55,024 nt of DNA, from the NCBI GenBank assembly GCA_945876565.1, contig CAMCOS010000013.1:1-55024 (forward strand), written 5' to 3'. Below the pieces are notes generated by a model. That model was given only the letters and a program-made list of their open reading frames with translations. It did not search any database and was not told the origin of the DNA. This DNA comes from Lautropia mirabilis (GTDB lineage: Bacteria > Pseudomonadota > Gammaproteobacteria > Burkholderiales > Burkholderiaceae_B). Of this stretch, positions 40,074-48,343 are shown one piece after another; position 1 is the stretch's first letter; every line of letters starts with the position of its first letter. A program made the position numbers and the translations under genes.

Positions 40074-40583
40074 CTATAACGCATAAGCCTTGAGAATCAT
40101 TGGTGGCTCAATCGCAAACACATCGCAATCGACTTTGGGTGCTATGCGCTCAATCACCACAAAATCCCCGCCCTCTGCGGCGATCAGCCCGTGATGCCAG
40201 GTGCCTGCGCGTAACGTGATGGCGTGATTGCCATCGACCCAGAAAGCACGCAGTGTGTGCAGGTCTGGCGCTTGGTGCGTGGCGTCTGATAACGCCACCA
40301 CCACCACAAAGTTCACGCCATTTAAGGGCACGAAGGTTTGAGTGCCCAGTTGATGGCGTTCAAGCTCGTGCAGCGACAGCGGTAAGGTTTGGCCGGTGGC
40401 ACGATAGACAAACGCATGTGCTTGACCATTGGCTTGTGAGAGGCTTAGGGTCTCGGTCGCAAACTTTAGTGTGGTGCCTTGATTGATGGGCTGGCCATTG
40501 GTGACCATGTGACCACCAATGACGTCACCGTAACTGGCAAATGCCGCTCGCGACAGCGGCTCGATGTGCAGTGTGTTGCTCAT
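40074..40583 (-). CDS. allA: ureidoglycolate lyase family protein
   Basis: AllA cleaves ureidoglycolate to glyoxylate and urea in allantoin breakdown. The 169-residue product has the bicupin pattern of the family: LSRAAFASYGDVI at the N-terminus, QTFVPLNGVNFVVVVA in the middle, and RAGTWHHGLIAAEGGDFVVIER near the end, where TWHH marks the active site. The start codon shares one base with the stop of the upstream antiporter gene (TGATG), so it is translated as the last cistron of the Mrp-like operon. No other allantoin genes are in the window, so the substrate may differ. Confidence 0.85.
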   Translation of the reverse strand: MSNTLHIEPLSRAAFASYGDVIGGHMVTNGQPINQGTTLKFATETLSLSQANGQAHAFVYRATGQTLPLSLHELERHQLGTQTFVPLNGVNFVVVVALSDATHQAPDLHTLRAFWVDGNHAITLRAGTWHHGLIAAEGGDFVVIERIAPKVDCDVFAIEPPMILKAYAL

Positions 40584-42295
40584 CAAAACAGCACGATGTA
40601 CAGTCCATAGAGCGCCACGAAGAACACCACCCAGAAAGTGGTCAGCCCAATGCTCCATGTCTGACCCATCGGGCCGTTGTTGCCATAAGTCTGGCTCATG
40701 GACTGCCACAGGTCACCCAAGAGCTTTTGCATTGCGGTGATGAAAGCGCGCCACGATTGACGCACTACGTCGCTAATACCAAACACCACAATGGGGGCGA
40801 GTTTGCGGTAGACCCAGTCAGTGTCCACACTTAGCTTGCGCTCGCCGCCCAAGTGCTTAATCATCAGGAAAAAGCCCAGACCGGTAAAGAGCAGCAACTG
40901 CAGTTCCCAGAACAAGTGACCAGCCGAGTAAGCATTGTAATCCACCGGCGAGGGCATAAAGCTATAGAGCCATGCCGGATTGATGCCAATGAAAACACAG
41001 AAAAACGCGGCGATGCCCATGGCCAGCAGCATGTTCCATGGCGCTTCTGCTGGTTTCAAGCCCGTGTCTTTCGACAAAAAGGTGAAATACGGCAGTTTCA
41101 GGCCCGTGTGCAAGAAAGTACCGGCTGAGGCCATCGACAGCAGCAACCAGACCCAGGCTAGGTTGCCAACCGCAGCTGCTTCAACCACCATGGTCTTGCT
41201 CACAAAACCACTAAAAAGTGGGAACGCCGAAATCGAGGCTGCTCCGACCATGTAAAGCAAGAAAGTTATAGGCATGTACTTGTATATGCCGCCAAGCTCG
41301 GTGAGCTTACTTTTGCCGGTCATGTGGATCACGGCACCCGCACCCATGAAGAGCACAGACTTGTACAGGATGTGGGTGAACGCGTGGGCGGTGGCGCCGT
41401 TTAGCGCGATCGCTGTACCCATCCCCACACCGGCAACCATGTAGCCCACCTGGCTAATGATGTGATACGCCAGCAACCTTCTGATGTCATTGGCCAGCAC
41501 GGCATACACCACGCCCCAGAGTGCCATCACCACACCCATCCAGATCAGAAACTCGGTGCCGGGGAAACCTCGGATCAGGGTGTAGACAGCAGTCTTGGTG
41601 GTGAAGGCGCTTAAGAAAATCGCGCCGGTAATCGTCGATTCAGGGTAGGCATCAGACAGCCACGCGTGCAGTGGTGGGACGGCTGCGTTGATCAGAAAGC
41701 CGATCAGAATCAAATAAAACGCCGTGCTCGTGGTCTGCATGTGTTCAAACGTGAGCGAGCCAGTGTCACCGTAGTACAGCACGATGCCAGCCAGTAGCAT
41801 CACGCCACTGACGGCGTGCACGATCAAGTAGCGGTAGCCGGCGGTGTAGGCCGTGGGTGTGTTGCGTCGCCAAATGAGCCAGACCGACGCTAGCATCATC
41901 ATTTCCCAGAAGACGTAGAGTGTCAGCAGGTCACCGGCGAACACCACGCCAGTGGCTGCGGCCGCATAGATAAGCGCGGTGACGTGTTGGATGTTGTCTT
42001 TGACGTGCAGGGAATAAATCGTGGCAATGAGCGTGATCAGGCTAAAGACATACACAAACGCCAGGCTGAGCTTGTCAGCGCGACCAGTCACAAAGTCTAG
42101 GCCGGCGACTGAGAAATGACCATACACACCCGCTTGCGTTTGGAACACAATAAAAATGAAAGCAAGTGCCAAGGCCACCCGATAGCCTTGTTGCACTGTG
42201 CCCTTTAAAAATGGGATGACGAGGGCGCCGAGTATTAAAAAGATCCCGGGGTGCAACCACCAGCCGCTCTGAGCCAAAGCTTGTGTCTCAGTCAT
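40583..42295 (-). CDS. Mrp-type antiporter subunit, third NuoL/M/N-like protein
   Basis: This 570-residue polytopic membrane protein belongs to the proton-conducting antiporter family shared by complex I and Mrp. The TM5 glutamate is present (Glu131 in YVFWEMMML), as are lysines in the TTKTAVYTL, HILYKSVLF and SGFVSKTMV segments. The TM7 position, lysine in the other two paralogues, is Asn203 (FLINAAVPPLHAWL). ATG 42295 sits behind GGGAGG and overlaps the previous gene by 8 nt. The C-terminus has an extra membrane helix after an amphipathic stretch. Confidence 0.92.
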   Translation of the reverse strand: MTETQALAQSGWWLHPGIFLILGALVIPFLKGTVQQGYRVALALAFIFIVFQTQAGVYGHFSVAGLDFVTGRADKLSLAFVYVFSLITLIATIYSLHVKDNIQHVTALIYAAAATGVVFAGDLLTLYVFWEMMMLASVWLIWRRNTPTAYTAGYRYLIVHAVSGVMLLAGIVLYYGDTGSLTFEHMQTTSTAFYLILIGFLINAAVPPLHAWLSDAYPESTITGAIFLSAFTTKTAVYTLIRGFPGTEFLIWMGVVMALWGVVYAVLANDIRRLLAYHIISQVGYMVAGVGMGTAIALNGATAHAFTHILYKSVLFMGAGAVIHMTGKSKLTELGGIYKYMPITFLLYMVGAASISAFPLFSGFVSKTMVVEAAAVGNLAWVWLLLSMASAGTFLHTGLKLPYFTFLSKDTGLKPAEAPWNMLLAMGIAAFFCVFIGINPAWLYSFMPSPVDYNAYSAGHLFWELQLLLFTGLGFFLMIKHLGGERKLSVDTDWVYRKLAPIVVFGISDVVRQSWRAFITAMQKLLGDLWQSMSQTYGNNGPMGQTWSIGLTTFWVVFFVALYGLYIVLF

Positions 42296-42605
42296 CTTGA
42301 GCCTCCCGCTTGGCCGGATCGCCAATCAGGCTGTTGGGCTTGCTCTCATTGTCGTAGTAGTCCTCGGGACGATACAGAAATTTGTAGCCCAGAAACTTCG
42401 ATACCACTACGATCACAAAACAGGAGAACAATCCATACACTGCCCCAGCACCGGGTAGCGACTCCCAGAAAAAGCGGTCGTAGCCCGCTGGGAAAATGAA
42501 TTGCGCAATCACCAACAACGCCATGATGACTAACACTAAACGGCTAAGCATTTTGGCGTTGTTGACCATCCACTCCAGGATGCGTCCAAGCTTGGATATT
42601 TTCAT
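42288..42605 (-). CDS. small membrane protein of the Mrp-like operon
   Basis: I do not recognise this 105-residue protein. It has two predicted membrane helices (LSRLVLVIMALLVIAQFIF and VYGLFSCFVIVVVSKFLGY), a basic N-terminus and a polar C-terminal tail with the YRPEDYYDNESKPN sequence. It lies between the second and third antiporter subunits with 4- and 8-nt overlaps, so it is very probably a structural part or assembly factor of the complex. Longer in-frame extensions upstream lie inside the preceding gene. Confidence 0.85.
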   Translation of the reverse strand: MKISKLGRILEWMVNNAKMLSRLVLVIMALLVIAQFIFPAGYDRFFWESLPGAGAVYGLFSCFVIVVVSKFLGYKFLYRPEDYYDNESKPNSLIGDPAKREAQDD

Positions 42606-44116
42606 GACGCGACTCCCGTGAAGATGGTTTCCAGCAAAGCACGAATCGGTACCCAGTAAAAGAACAGCACCACGGTACCTGCGGCAGTGAACATCAGTGG
42701 CACCAGACAAAACAGCGGCGCTTCAGCCAATCCGAAACGACGCAGGCTAGTGTTGCCGTGGTCGTCATGGTGATCGTGGTGCGCACCTTCCTTTGGCGGT
42801 GAGAGCAGAAATGCCCGTATGACTGGTGGCAAGAGGTAGGCCACGTTCAGTAGCGTGCTCACCAGCAGCACCACAATCATGATGGCATGGTGTGCTTCAA
42901 CAGCACCTAGCATCAGGTTCCATTTACTCCAGAAGCCACCAAGCGGTGGAGCACCAATGACAGACAGAGCACCTAAGAGGAACGCAAAAAATGTGATGGG
43001 CATCTTGCGGCCTAAGCCGTCCATTTGCGGGATTTCGCTTTTGTGGGCGGCCACATAAATTGCACCGGCACAGAAAAACAGTGTGATTTTGCCAAACGCA
43101 TGCATGACGATGTGTAGACCGCCACCTAAAATGGCCAGCTCGCTAGCTAGCATCGCACCGAGCACGATGTAGGACAATTGGCTAACAGTTGAGTAAGCCA
43201 AACGGGCTTTAAGGTTGGTTTTTTGCAGCGCGACGATCGAAGCAGACAGTAGCGTGAAGGCCGCCACCCACATGATCAAGTCACTGCTCCATAGGCTCTG
43301 CAGGTAATCAAGACCGAAAAGATAAATGCTGACCTTCAGCACGGTGAACACACCCGCTTTGACCACCGCCACGGCATGCAGCAAGGCACTGACTGGCGTA
43401 GGCGCTACCATGGCCGATGGCAGCCATCGGTGAAATGGCATGAGTGCCGCTTTACCAATGCCAAACATGTAAAGAATCAGCAGCACTGCACCAACACCAC
43501 GGCTGACATTGTCTTGCAAGATGCCACCCGGCACAAAATCTAGCGTACCGGTCATGAACCAGGTCACCAGCATGGCGGGCAACATTAGACCAATCGAGGT
43601 GCCAAGCAGCAGACCCAGATAAACGCGTGCGCCACGTTTGGCTTCTTCGTTGCCTTTGTGTGCCACCAACGGGTAGGTTGAAAGCGAAAGGACCTCATAG
43701 AAGATAAAGAGCGTGAACATGTTCTCGGCAAATGCCACACCCAAGGCAGCAAAGATCGCGATCGAGAAACACGCAAAGAACCGGGTCTGGTTTTTCTCTT
43801 GAGCACCGCGCATGTAGCCGATGCCATAGATTGAGGTAACAACCCACAGACCAGAGGCCACCAAACCAAAAATCATGCCCAGCGGTTCAATTTCAAATGC
43901 AATCGGTAAGCCGGGAATGATTTCAAACAGCAAAACCCCGGGCCTTGCGCCCGCGTTGACTGAGGGCAGCAATGAGAGCACTGTTAGAAACACCAGCACC
44001 GCTGAGATCACCATCAGGCTGTCGCGCAAATTGCGGTTGCGACCCGCCAGTGCAATCACCAGCGCGCCCACCAGTGGAATGGCCAGTGCCGTGAGGATCA
44101 CGGTGACATCGCTCAT
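42602..44116 (-). CDS. Mrp-type antiporter subunit, second NuoL/M/N-like protein
   Basis: The 504-residue membrane protein is an antiporter-like subunit with the TM5 glutamate Glu141 (FIFYEVLSL), the TM7 lysine Lys222 (GIGKAALMPFHRWLP) and lysines in AVVKAGVFTV, HAFGKITLFF and GGFWSKWNLM. A cytoplasmic or periplasmic loop near residue 446 is rich in His and Asp (HHDHHDDH). It overlaps mrpD and the next gene by 4 nt each. Confidence 0.92.
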   Translation of the reverse strand: MSDVTVILTALAIPLVGALVIALAGRNRNLRDSLMVISAVLVFLTVLSLLPSVNAGARPGVLLFEIIPGLPIAFEIEPLGMIFGLVASGLWVVTSIYGIGYMRGAQEKNQTRFFACFSIAIFAALGVAFAENMFTLFIFYEVLSLSTYPLVAHKGNEEAKRGARVYLGLLLGTSIGLMLPAMLVTWFMTGTLDFVPGGILQDNVSRGVGAVLLILYMFGIGKAALMPFHRWLPSAMVAPTPVSALLHAVAVVKAGVFTVLKVSIYLFGLDYLQSLWSSDLIMWVAAFTLLSASIVALQKTNLKARLAYSTVSQLSYIVLGAMLASELAILGGGLHIVMHAFGKITLFFCAGAIYVAAHKSEIPQMDGLGRKMPITFFAFLLGALSVIGAPPLGGFWSKWNLMLGAVEAHHAIMIVVLLVSTLLNVAYLLPPVIRAFLLSPPKEGAHHDHHDDHGNTSLRRFGLAEAPLFCLVPLMFTAAGTVVLFFYWVPIRALLETIFTGVAS

Positions 44117-45615
44117 TGTCCACCCCCCATCAAGTCAAATGCTTCCATGGTGGCTAAGCTCAGGGGAAGTTCTGGATCGAGGCCAAACCAGATGTTGGCC
44201 GCCACCAGCAGCCACAAGGTGACCAGAATCGCCAACGGTGCCTCTTCACGTTTGACATCATTTAAGCTGCCATGGATAGGCACCCTGAAGTAGGCCACTT
44301 CAACGACCTTCCAGATGTAGACCACGGCCATCAAGGAGCTGGTCAAGATGAGAATTGTTAACAAAATGCCTAAACCAGGCTCTTCGAGCACGGCCTGTAT
44401 CAAATACCATTTGCTAATGAAACCGGCCGTCAACGGCACGCCAATGAGTGACAAGCCTGCCATCACAAATCCCAGCATGGTCAGTGGCATGCGGCGTCCC
44501 AAACCAGCAAGCTGATCGAGGTTTGAGGTGCCAAACCTAAGCACGATGCCAGCGACGGCCACAAACAGGGCTGCCTTAATGAGCGCATGGTTAAAGACGT
44601 GCAACACAGCTGCGGTCACACCTGCGCTGCTCACCAGTGAAATCGCCAGCACGATGTAGCCAATCTGCGCCACAGAGGAATAACCCAGCATGCGTTTGAG
44701 GTCACGCTCAAACATCGCAACAGCCGAACCGACTAGGAAGGCAGCCACACAAAGCGGGATCAATAACGAAGACAGGAAGTAGGCTTGCTCGCCCAGGTTG
44801 GGCAGCAGCACCACGAAGTCAAAGCGCAACATGACAAAGAGTGCCACTTTGGTCGAACACGCCGCAAAAAAGATGGCAACGGGTGTTGGCGCAAACTGGT
44901 AGGCATTGGGCATCCAGGCATGCATCGGGAACAGCGCCGCTTTGAGGGCTAGGCCTAACACCAGGAATCCGCCAGCAATCAGCACGGGCAGCGTGTCTGA
45001 TACGTCAGACAGGCGATCCGCCATATCAGCCAGATTGAGCGTGCCAGTCATCATGTAGAGATAGCCCACCCCGATCAGGTAAAACGTCGCTCCGGTTGTG
45101 CCAGTGACCAGATAAGTGAAGCTAGCAGTCAGGGCGCGGCGATTGGGCCCGTTGGCCACCATCACGTAAGAAGCCAGTGAGGAGATCTCCATGAACACGA
45201 ATACGTTAAAGGCGTCACCGGTCACGGTGATACCGATCAATCCCGCCATGGCCAATAACCAGCATGAGTACAGTAACGACTGGTGTTCTTGTCCAACCTC
45301 ACTGTTCATGCTTTGCGCACCAGCCACTAGCGCAGCTAGCGAGGCACCGCTGATAATCAGCACCACCAGCGCTGAGAAAGGGCCAATGGCCAGACCGATG
45401 CCAAACGGAACAGGCCAGTTGCCCAGTTCATAGAAAATGGTTCCTGATTGCAGTACCTGGGCAGTTAGTGCGATGGCAATGAAAAAGGTAATGGCGGAAG
45501 TCAGTGTCGCAATCAGCCAGGGCAGACGTCCCTGGCTTGCAACCATCGCCAGCAAGGGTGCCACGAACAAAGGAAGCACGACCACCAGAATGGGGAGTTG
45601 TTCAACTAAGGTCAT
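44113..45615 (-). CDS. mrpD: Mrp-type Na+/H+ antiporter subunit D
   Basis: MrpD is a main proton or sodium channel subunit. The 500-residue protein has Glu143 (FVFMEISSLASY), Lys225 (LALKAALFPMHAWMP), STKVALFVM, HALIKAALF and FISKWYLI, the full set of charged membrane residues. It overlaps mrpC upstream by 4 nt, the order found in bacterial Mrp and archaeal MBH operons. Confidence 0.94.
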   Translation of the reverse strand: MTLVEQLPILVVVLPLFVAPLLAMVASQGRLPWLIATLTSAITFFIAIALTAQVLQSGTIFYELGNWPVPFGIGLAIGPFSALVVLIISGASLAALVAGAQSMNSEVGQEHQSLLYSCWLLAMAGLIGITVTGDAFNVFVFMEISSLASYVMVANGPNRRALTASFTYLVTGTTGATFYLIGVGYLYMMTGTLNLADMADRLSDVSDTLPVLIAGGFLVLGLALKAALFPMHAWMPNAYQFAPTPVAIFFAACSTKVALFVMLRFDFVVLLPNLGEQAYFLSSLLIPLCVAAFLVGSAVAMFERDLKRMLGYSSVAQIGYIVLAISLVSSAGVTAAVLHVFNHALIKAALFVAVAGIVLRFGTSNLDQLAGLGRRMPLTMLGFVMAGLSLIGVPLTAGFISKWYLIQAVLEEPGLGILLTILILTSSLMAVVYIWKVVEVAYFRVPIHGSLNDVKREEAPLAILVTLWLLVAANIWFGLDPELPLSLATMEAFDLMGGGQ

Positions 45616-45974
45616 GCTTGCTCATCCAGTCGACGTGTGTCGGCTTCTTCAACCGAGCCATATTCCTCACGGATGCGGATGGCGATAGCCAGGCCCAGGG
45701 CAGTCACGGCAATGCCCACCACGATGGCCGTTAGGATAAGCACCTGCGGCAGCGGGTTGGCAAATAGTTGGTCGGGTGAAGGTACGCCGCGAAAGATCGG
45801 ACCCGTGCCGCCTTCAACCTTGTCCATGGTAATGAACAACAAAAACACGGCCGCCTGAAAAATGCCCAGGCCGATCATGCGCTTGACGTAGTTACTACTA
45901 GCTAGCACGGCATACAGGCCCACGACCAGCAGCAGAATAAAAACCCAATAATTGTAGAGTCCGAGTAGCGTCAT
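45612..45974 (-). CDS. mrpC: Mrp-type Na+/H+ antiporter subunit C
   Basis: MrpC is the NuoK-like subunit. The 120-residue protein has three membrane helices, the conserved SSNYVKRMIGLGIFQAAV helix, and a helix-3 region DPLPQ-like block here as NPLPQVLILTAIVVGIA. The C-terminal tail is acidic. It lies 11 nt after the fused A'-B gene, the largest gap inside the operon. Confidence 0.94.
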   Translation of the reverse strand: MTLLGLYNYWVFILLLVVGLYAVLASSNYVKRMIGLGIFQAAVFLLFITMDKVEGGTGPIFRGVPSPDQLFANPLPQVLILTAIVVGIAVTALGLAIAIRIREEYGSVEEADTRRLDEQA

Positions 45975-45985
45975 CTGCGAGCCCT

Positions 45986-46987
45986 CTAGGCTTGGTAAGT
46001 CGGGCGATTGGCAATCGCATTAAAGATCATGATTAGCACCGCGGTCACGGTTAAGCCCACCCCGAACTCCACGAGCAAAATGCCCACGTACTGACCGGTC
46101 ACTGGAGCGGACCACAGTACGTTGTAGTCTAGGAAGCTACCACCTAAAAGCATGCAGGCAATGCCCACACCGTTGTAGAGGGTGGCACCGAGCGCGGCCA
46201 AGCGCAACATGATGCGCTGGGGCATGGCTGCTTCGGACCGATCAGCCCCTTCGAGAATACCGTAGAGCATCACGGCCGCTGCAAACAGCGCCCCCGCAGA
46301 AAACCCGCCGCCTGGACTGTACTTGCCATGGAACTGAACCAGTAGACCAAAGAGCAGCAACACCGGAATGAGGAGCTTGCCCACCACGCGCAAAATCATG
46401 TGGTGTTGTACGCCGCGAATTTTTTGACCAAGCTGCTCGCTTGAGATGGTTTGCTTGCGCTTTGGTTTGAAGCTGAGCACCGAAAGCACACCAATGCCAG
46501 CGGTGAAAATCACGAGCACTTCACCCAAGGTATCGTAGCCACGAAACGAAGCCAGAATCGCGGTGACGATGTTGGGAATGTTGATGTACTCAGGGGTTTT
46601 CTCGATGTACCAAGGTGCGACGTGCTGATGCACTGGAGCCGTTATATCGCCAAGCTTGGGCTGCTCAAACGTTGCCACAAACAGCACCAGTGACAACACA
46701 ACCAAGGCGGCCACAGGCAGCCAATTCAACCGCATCTTGACCGTCTCTTTTTCAGCGGTCAGTGCGAGTGCCCCCATGAACAAGACAGTAGATACGCCAG
46801 CGCCTACCGCGGCTTCGGTCAGCGCCACATCGGCGGCATCGAGAATAAAAAAGTTCGATGCCATGAGCAAACTGAAAATGCCAAACCACATGCTCGCAAC
46901 AAATAGATTGCTCGACATGACAGTGGCGATCGCCACAATGGCTAACATGGTGAGCGTAAAGAGGCCCAGGATGCTCTCAACCATCAT
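45986..46987 (-). CDS. fused MrpA C-terminal domain (DUF4040) and MrpB
   Basis: The 333-residue protein joins three modules: an N-terminal DUF4040/MbhD-like domain (residues about 5-80, with LTEAAVGAGVSTVLFMGAL), an MbhE-like helix pair (about 140-180, FRGYDTLGEVLVIFTAG), and an MrpB/MbhF domain (about 195-330, VQFHGKYSPGGGFSAGALFAA). In classical Mrp the first two modules are the C-terminus of the large MrpA; here the NuoL-like part of MrpA is missing from this gene. Overlaps mrpG by 4 nt. Confidence 0.9.
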   Translation of the reverse strand: MMVESILGLFTLTMLAIVAIATVMSSNLFVASMWFGIFSLLMASNFFILDAADVALTEAAVGAGVSTVLFMGALALTAEKETVKMRLNWLPVAALVVLSLVLFVATFEQPKLGDITAPVHQHVAPWYIEKTPEYINIPNIVTAILASFRGYDTLGEVLVIFTAGIGVLSVLSFKPKRKQTISSEQLGQKIRGVQHHMILRVVGKLLIPVLLLFGLLVQFHGKYSPGGGFSAGALFAAAVMLYGILEGADRSEAAMPQRIMLRLAALGATLYNGVGIACMLLGGSFLDYNVLWSAPVTGQYVGILLVEFGVGLTVTAVLIMIFNAIANRPTYQA

Positions 46988-47301
46988 GGCTGTTTCTCCT
47001 CTACCTCAAGCATCGGTTTGGTGCCACCCAGCATGGCGGTGTTGGCCAGTGCGTAGGAAGAAACGGGTGCGGTAAAGAGCAGAAACATCAAAATCGCAAA
47101 TAGTTTAAATGACGCCAGTGACCAGCCAGCCAGCAGCATCAGGGCCAAGAGCACCAGAATCGTGCCTAAGGTTTCGGTCACGCTTGCCGCGTGCATACGG
47201 GTGTAGAGATCCGGCATGCGCAGCACACCAAGGCCGCCGACCAGCACAAAAAAACCGCCCAGTGCCAGCAACAACCAAGAAATCCATTCCAAGATCATCA
47301 T
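46984..47301 (-). CDS. mrpG: Mrp-type Na+/H+ antiporter subunit G
   Basis: MrpG is a small accessory membrane subunit. The 105-residue protein has three helices and the family motif GVLRMPDLYTRMHAASVTETLGT at residues 25-47, read here in two parts. Overlaps with mrpF and the A'-B gene are each 4 nt. Confidence 0.93.
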   Translation of the reverse strand: MMILEWISWLLLALGGFFVLVGGLGVLRMPDLYTRMHAASVTETLGTILVLLALMLLAGWSLASFKLFAILMFLLFTAPVSSYALANTAMLGGTKPMLEVEEKQP

Positions 47302-47591
47302 GATGACGCCCCTGTCTGGTCGTTTCGTTTCGTTTGACGGGCCTCGCGGTTTTGTGCAAATTGCAGGATCGCCAGCACACCGATGAAATTAATCAGCGCG
47401 TAGGCCAGCGCGAGATCCAGAAAATCCGGGCGATCCATCACCATGGCCACCACCGCGACCAGCAAAACAGTTTTAGTGCCGAACATATTCATCGCTAGCA
47501 CACGGTCATAAACGCCCGGACCGAGCAATCCCCGAATGACAGCCATGAACATGGTGACCACAATGGCCAGGCCAGCAGCAATCAGCATCAT
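47298..47591 (-). CDS. mrpF: Mrp-type Na+/H+ antiporter subunit F
   Basis: MrpF is a three-helix subunit. The 97-residue protein contains RGLLGPGVYDRVLAMNMFGT, the usual signature, and ALAYALINFIGVLAI with the conserved segment before the last turn. It overlaps mrpE and mrpG by 4 nt each. Confidence 0.92.
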   Translation of the reverse strand: MMLIAAGLAIVVTMFMAVIRGLLGPGVYDRVLAMNMFGTKTVLLVAVVAMVMDRPDFLDLALAYALINFIGVLAILQFAQNREARQTKRNDQTGASS

Positions 47592-48070
47592 TTGCCTCCT
47601 GGACCCGGTAGCGCCGCCACCCGGTCGTTCATGTCACCGTTGACCACCCCATCTGCACCTTCAGCGGTCAATGCATGCACCGTAATTAAGCCCGCGTCGT
47701 CCAAATCGGTGGTTAAGGTGCCGGGGGTCAACGTAATGGAGTTCCCAAAAATCACATGGCGAACCTCGCCCTTGCTCTTGGATTTGACTTGCACGATTTT
47801 GGGGCTGATGCGCATCTGTGGCGAGAGCACAATGCGAGTGACTTGCAGACTGGCCACCACAATCTCTTTCATGAGCCAGGCCCAGTAAGTGATGACCTTA
47901 AAACCGAGGTGAACCGGCACGGACTCGTGGTCGATGGTGTCAAAACGCCGAGTGATCCAAACCACCAGCACACACGACAAGAACCCTAAAAACAGCATCA
48001 ATGGCAAATAGAGCCCTGACCAAAGTAGCCAGAGCACTGCGAGGGTAATGAACAAGACAACTATGTGCAT
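47588..48070 (-). CDS. mrpE: Mrp-type Na+/H+ antiporter subunit E
   Basis: MrpE is the first gene of this operon. The 160-residue protein has two or three N-terminal helices and a soluble C-terminal domain with VTRIVLSPQMRISPKIVQV and SITLTPGTLTTDL, typical of MrpE/MnhE. ATG 48070 gives the family N-terminus MHIVVLFITLAVLW; in-frame extension to 48142 adds 24 unrelated residues. Confidence 0.92.
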   Translation of the reverse strand: MHIVVLFITLAVLWLLWSGLYLPLMLFLGFLSCVLVVWITRRFDTIDHESVPVHLGFKVITYWAWLMKEIVVASLQVTRIVLSPQMRISPKIVQVKSKSKGEVRHVIFGNSITLTPGTLTTDLDDAGLITVHALTAEGADGVVNGDMNDRVAALPGPGGK

Positions 48071-48131
48071 TGGAGAGCCACCTCGGTGTTGATTTCTCGC
48101 CCGAATACTAACAGTTTGCGCGCTGGTACGG

Positions 48132-48232
48132 GCAAAACCCATTGCATGTGACTAGAAAATCTAAATCTCATCTCAACGCGCATTATGACAAAAGACAGCA
48201 GATTTAGCCCGGTTTAATGGCACGGGTTTTGC
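48132..48232. repeat. nested inverted repeats in the mrpE-amidase intergenic region
   Basis: Outer arms GCAAAACCC (48132-48140) and GGGTTTTGC (48224-48232) and inner arms CTAAATCT (48161-48168) and AGATTTAG (48200-48207) are both perfect and nearly concentric (centres 48182 and 48184). The 273-bp gap 48071-48343 must also hold the divergent promoters of the Mrp-like operon and the amidase, but I see no strong -35/-10 pair. Confidence 0.5.
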
Positions 48233-48343
48233 TTAAGTGCTTTGGCAGCTCTGTTTACGGACATCTTGCGCAAACCAAGCGTCGCCGTTAATGTGCAGTT
48301 CAAACAGCCGCGTTGACCAGAGCCCACTAGAAAGGTAACCAAC

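Noticed and set aside
40583-48070. Complex I or formate hydrogenlyase-type operon
   Set aside because: No NuoB/C/D/H/I-like or hydrogenase genes are present; MrpE, F and G homologues point to a cation antiporter.
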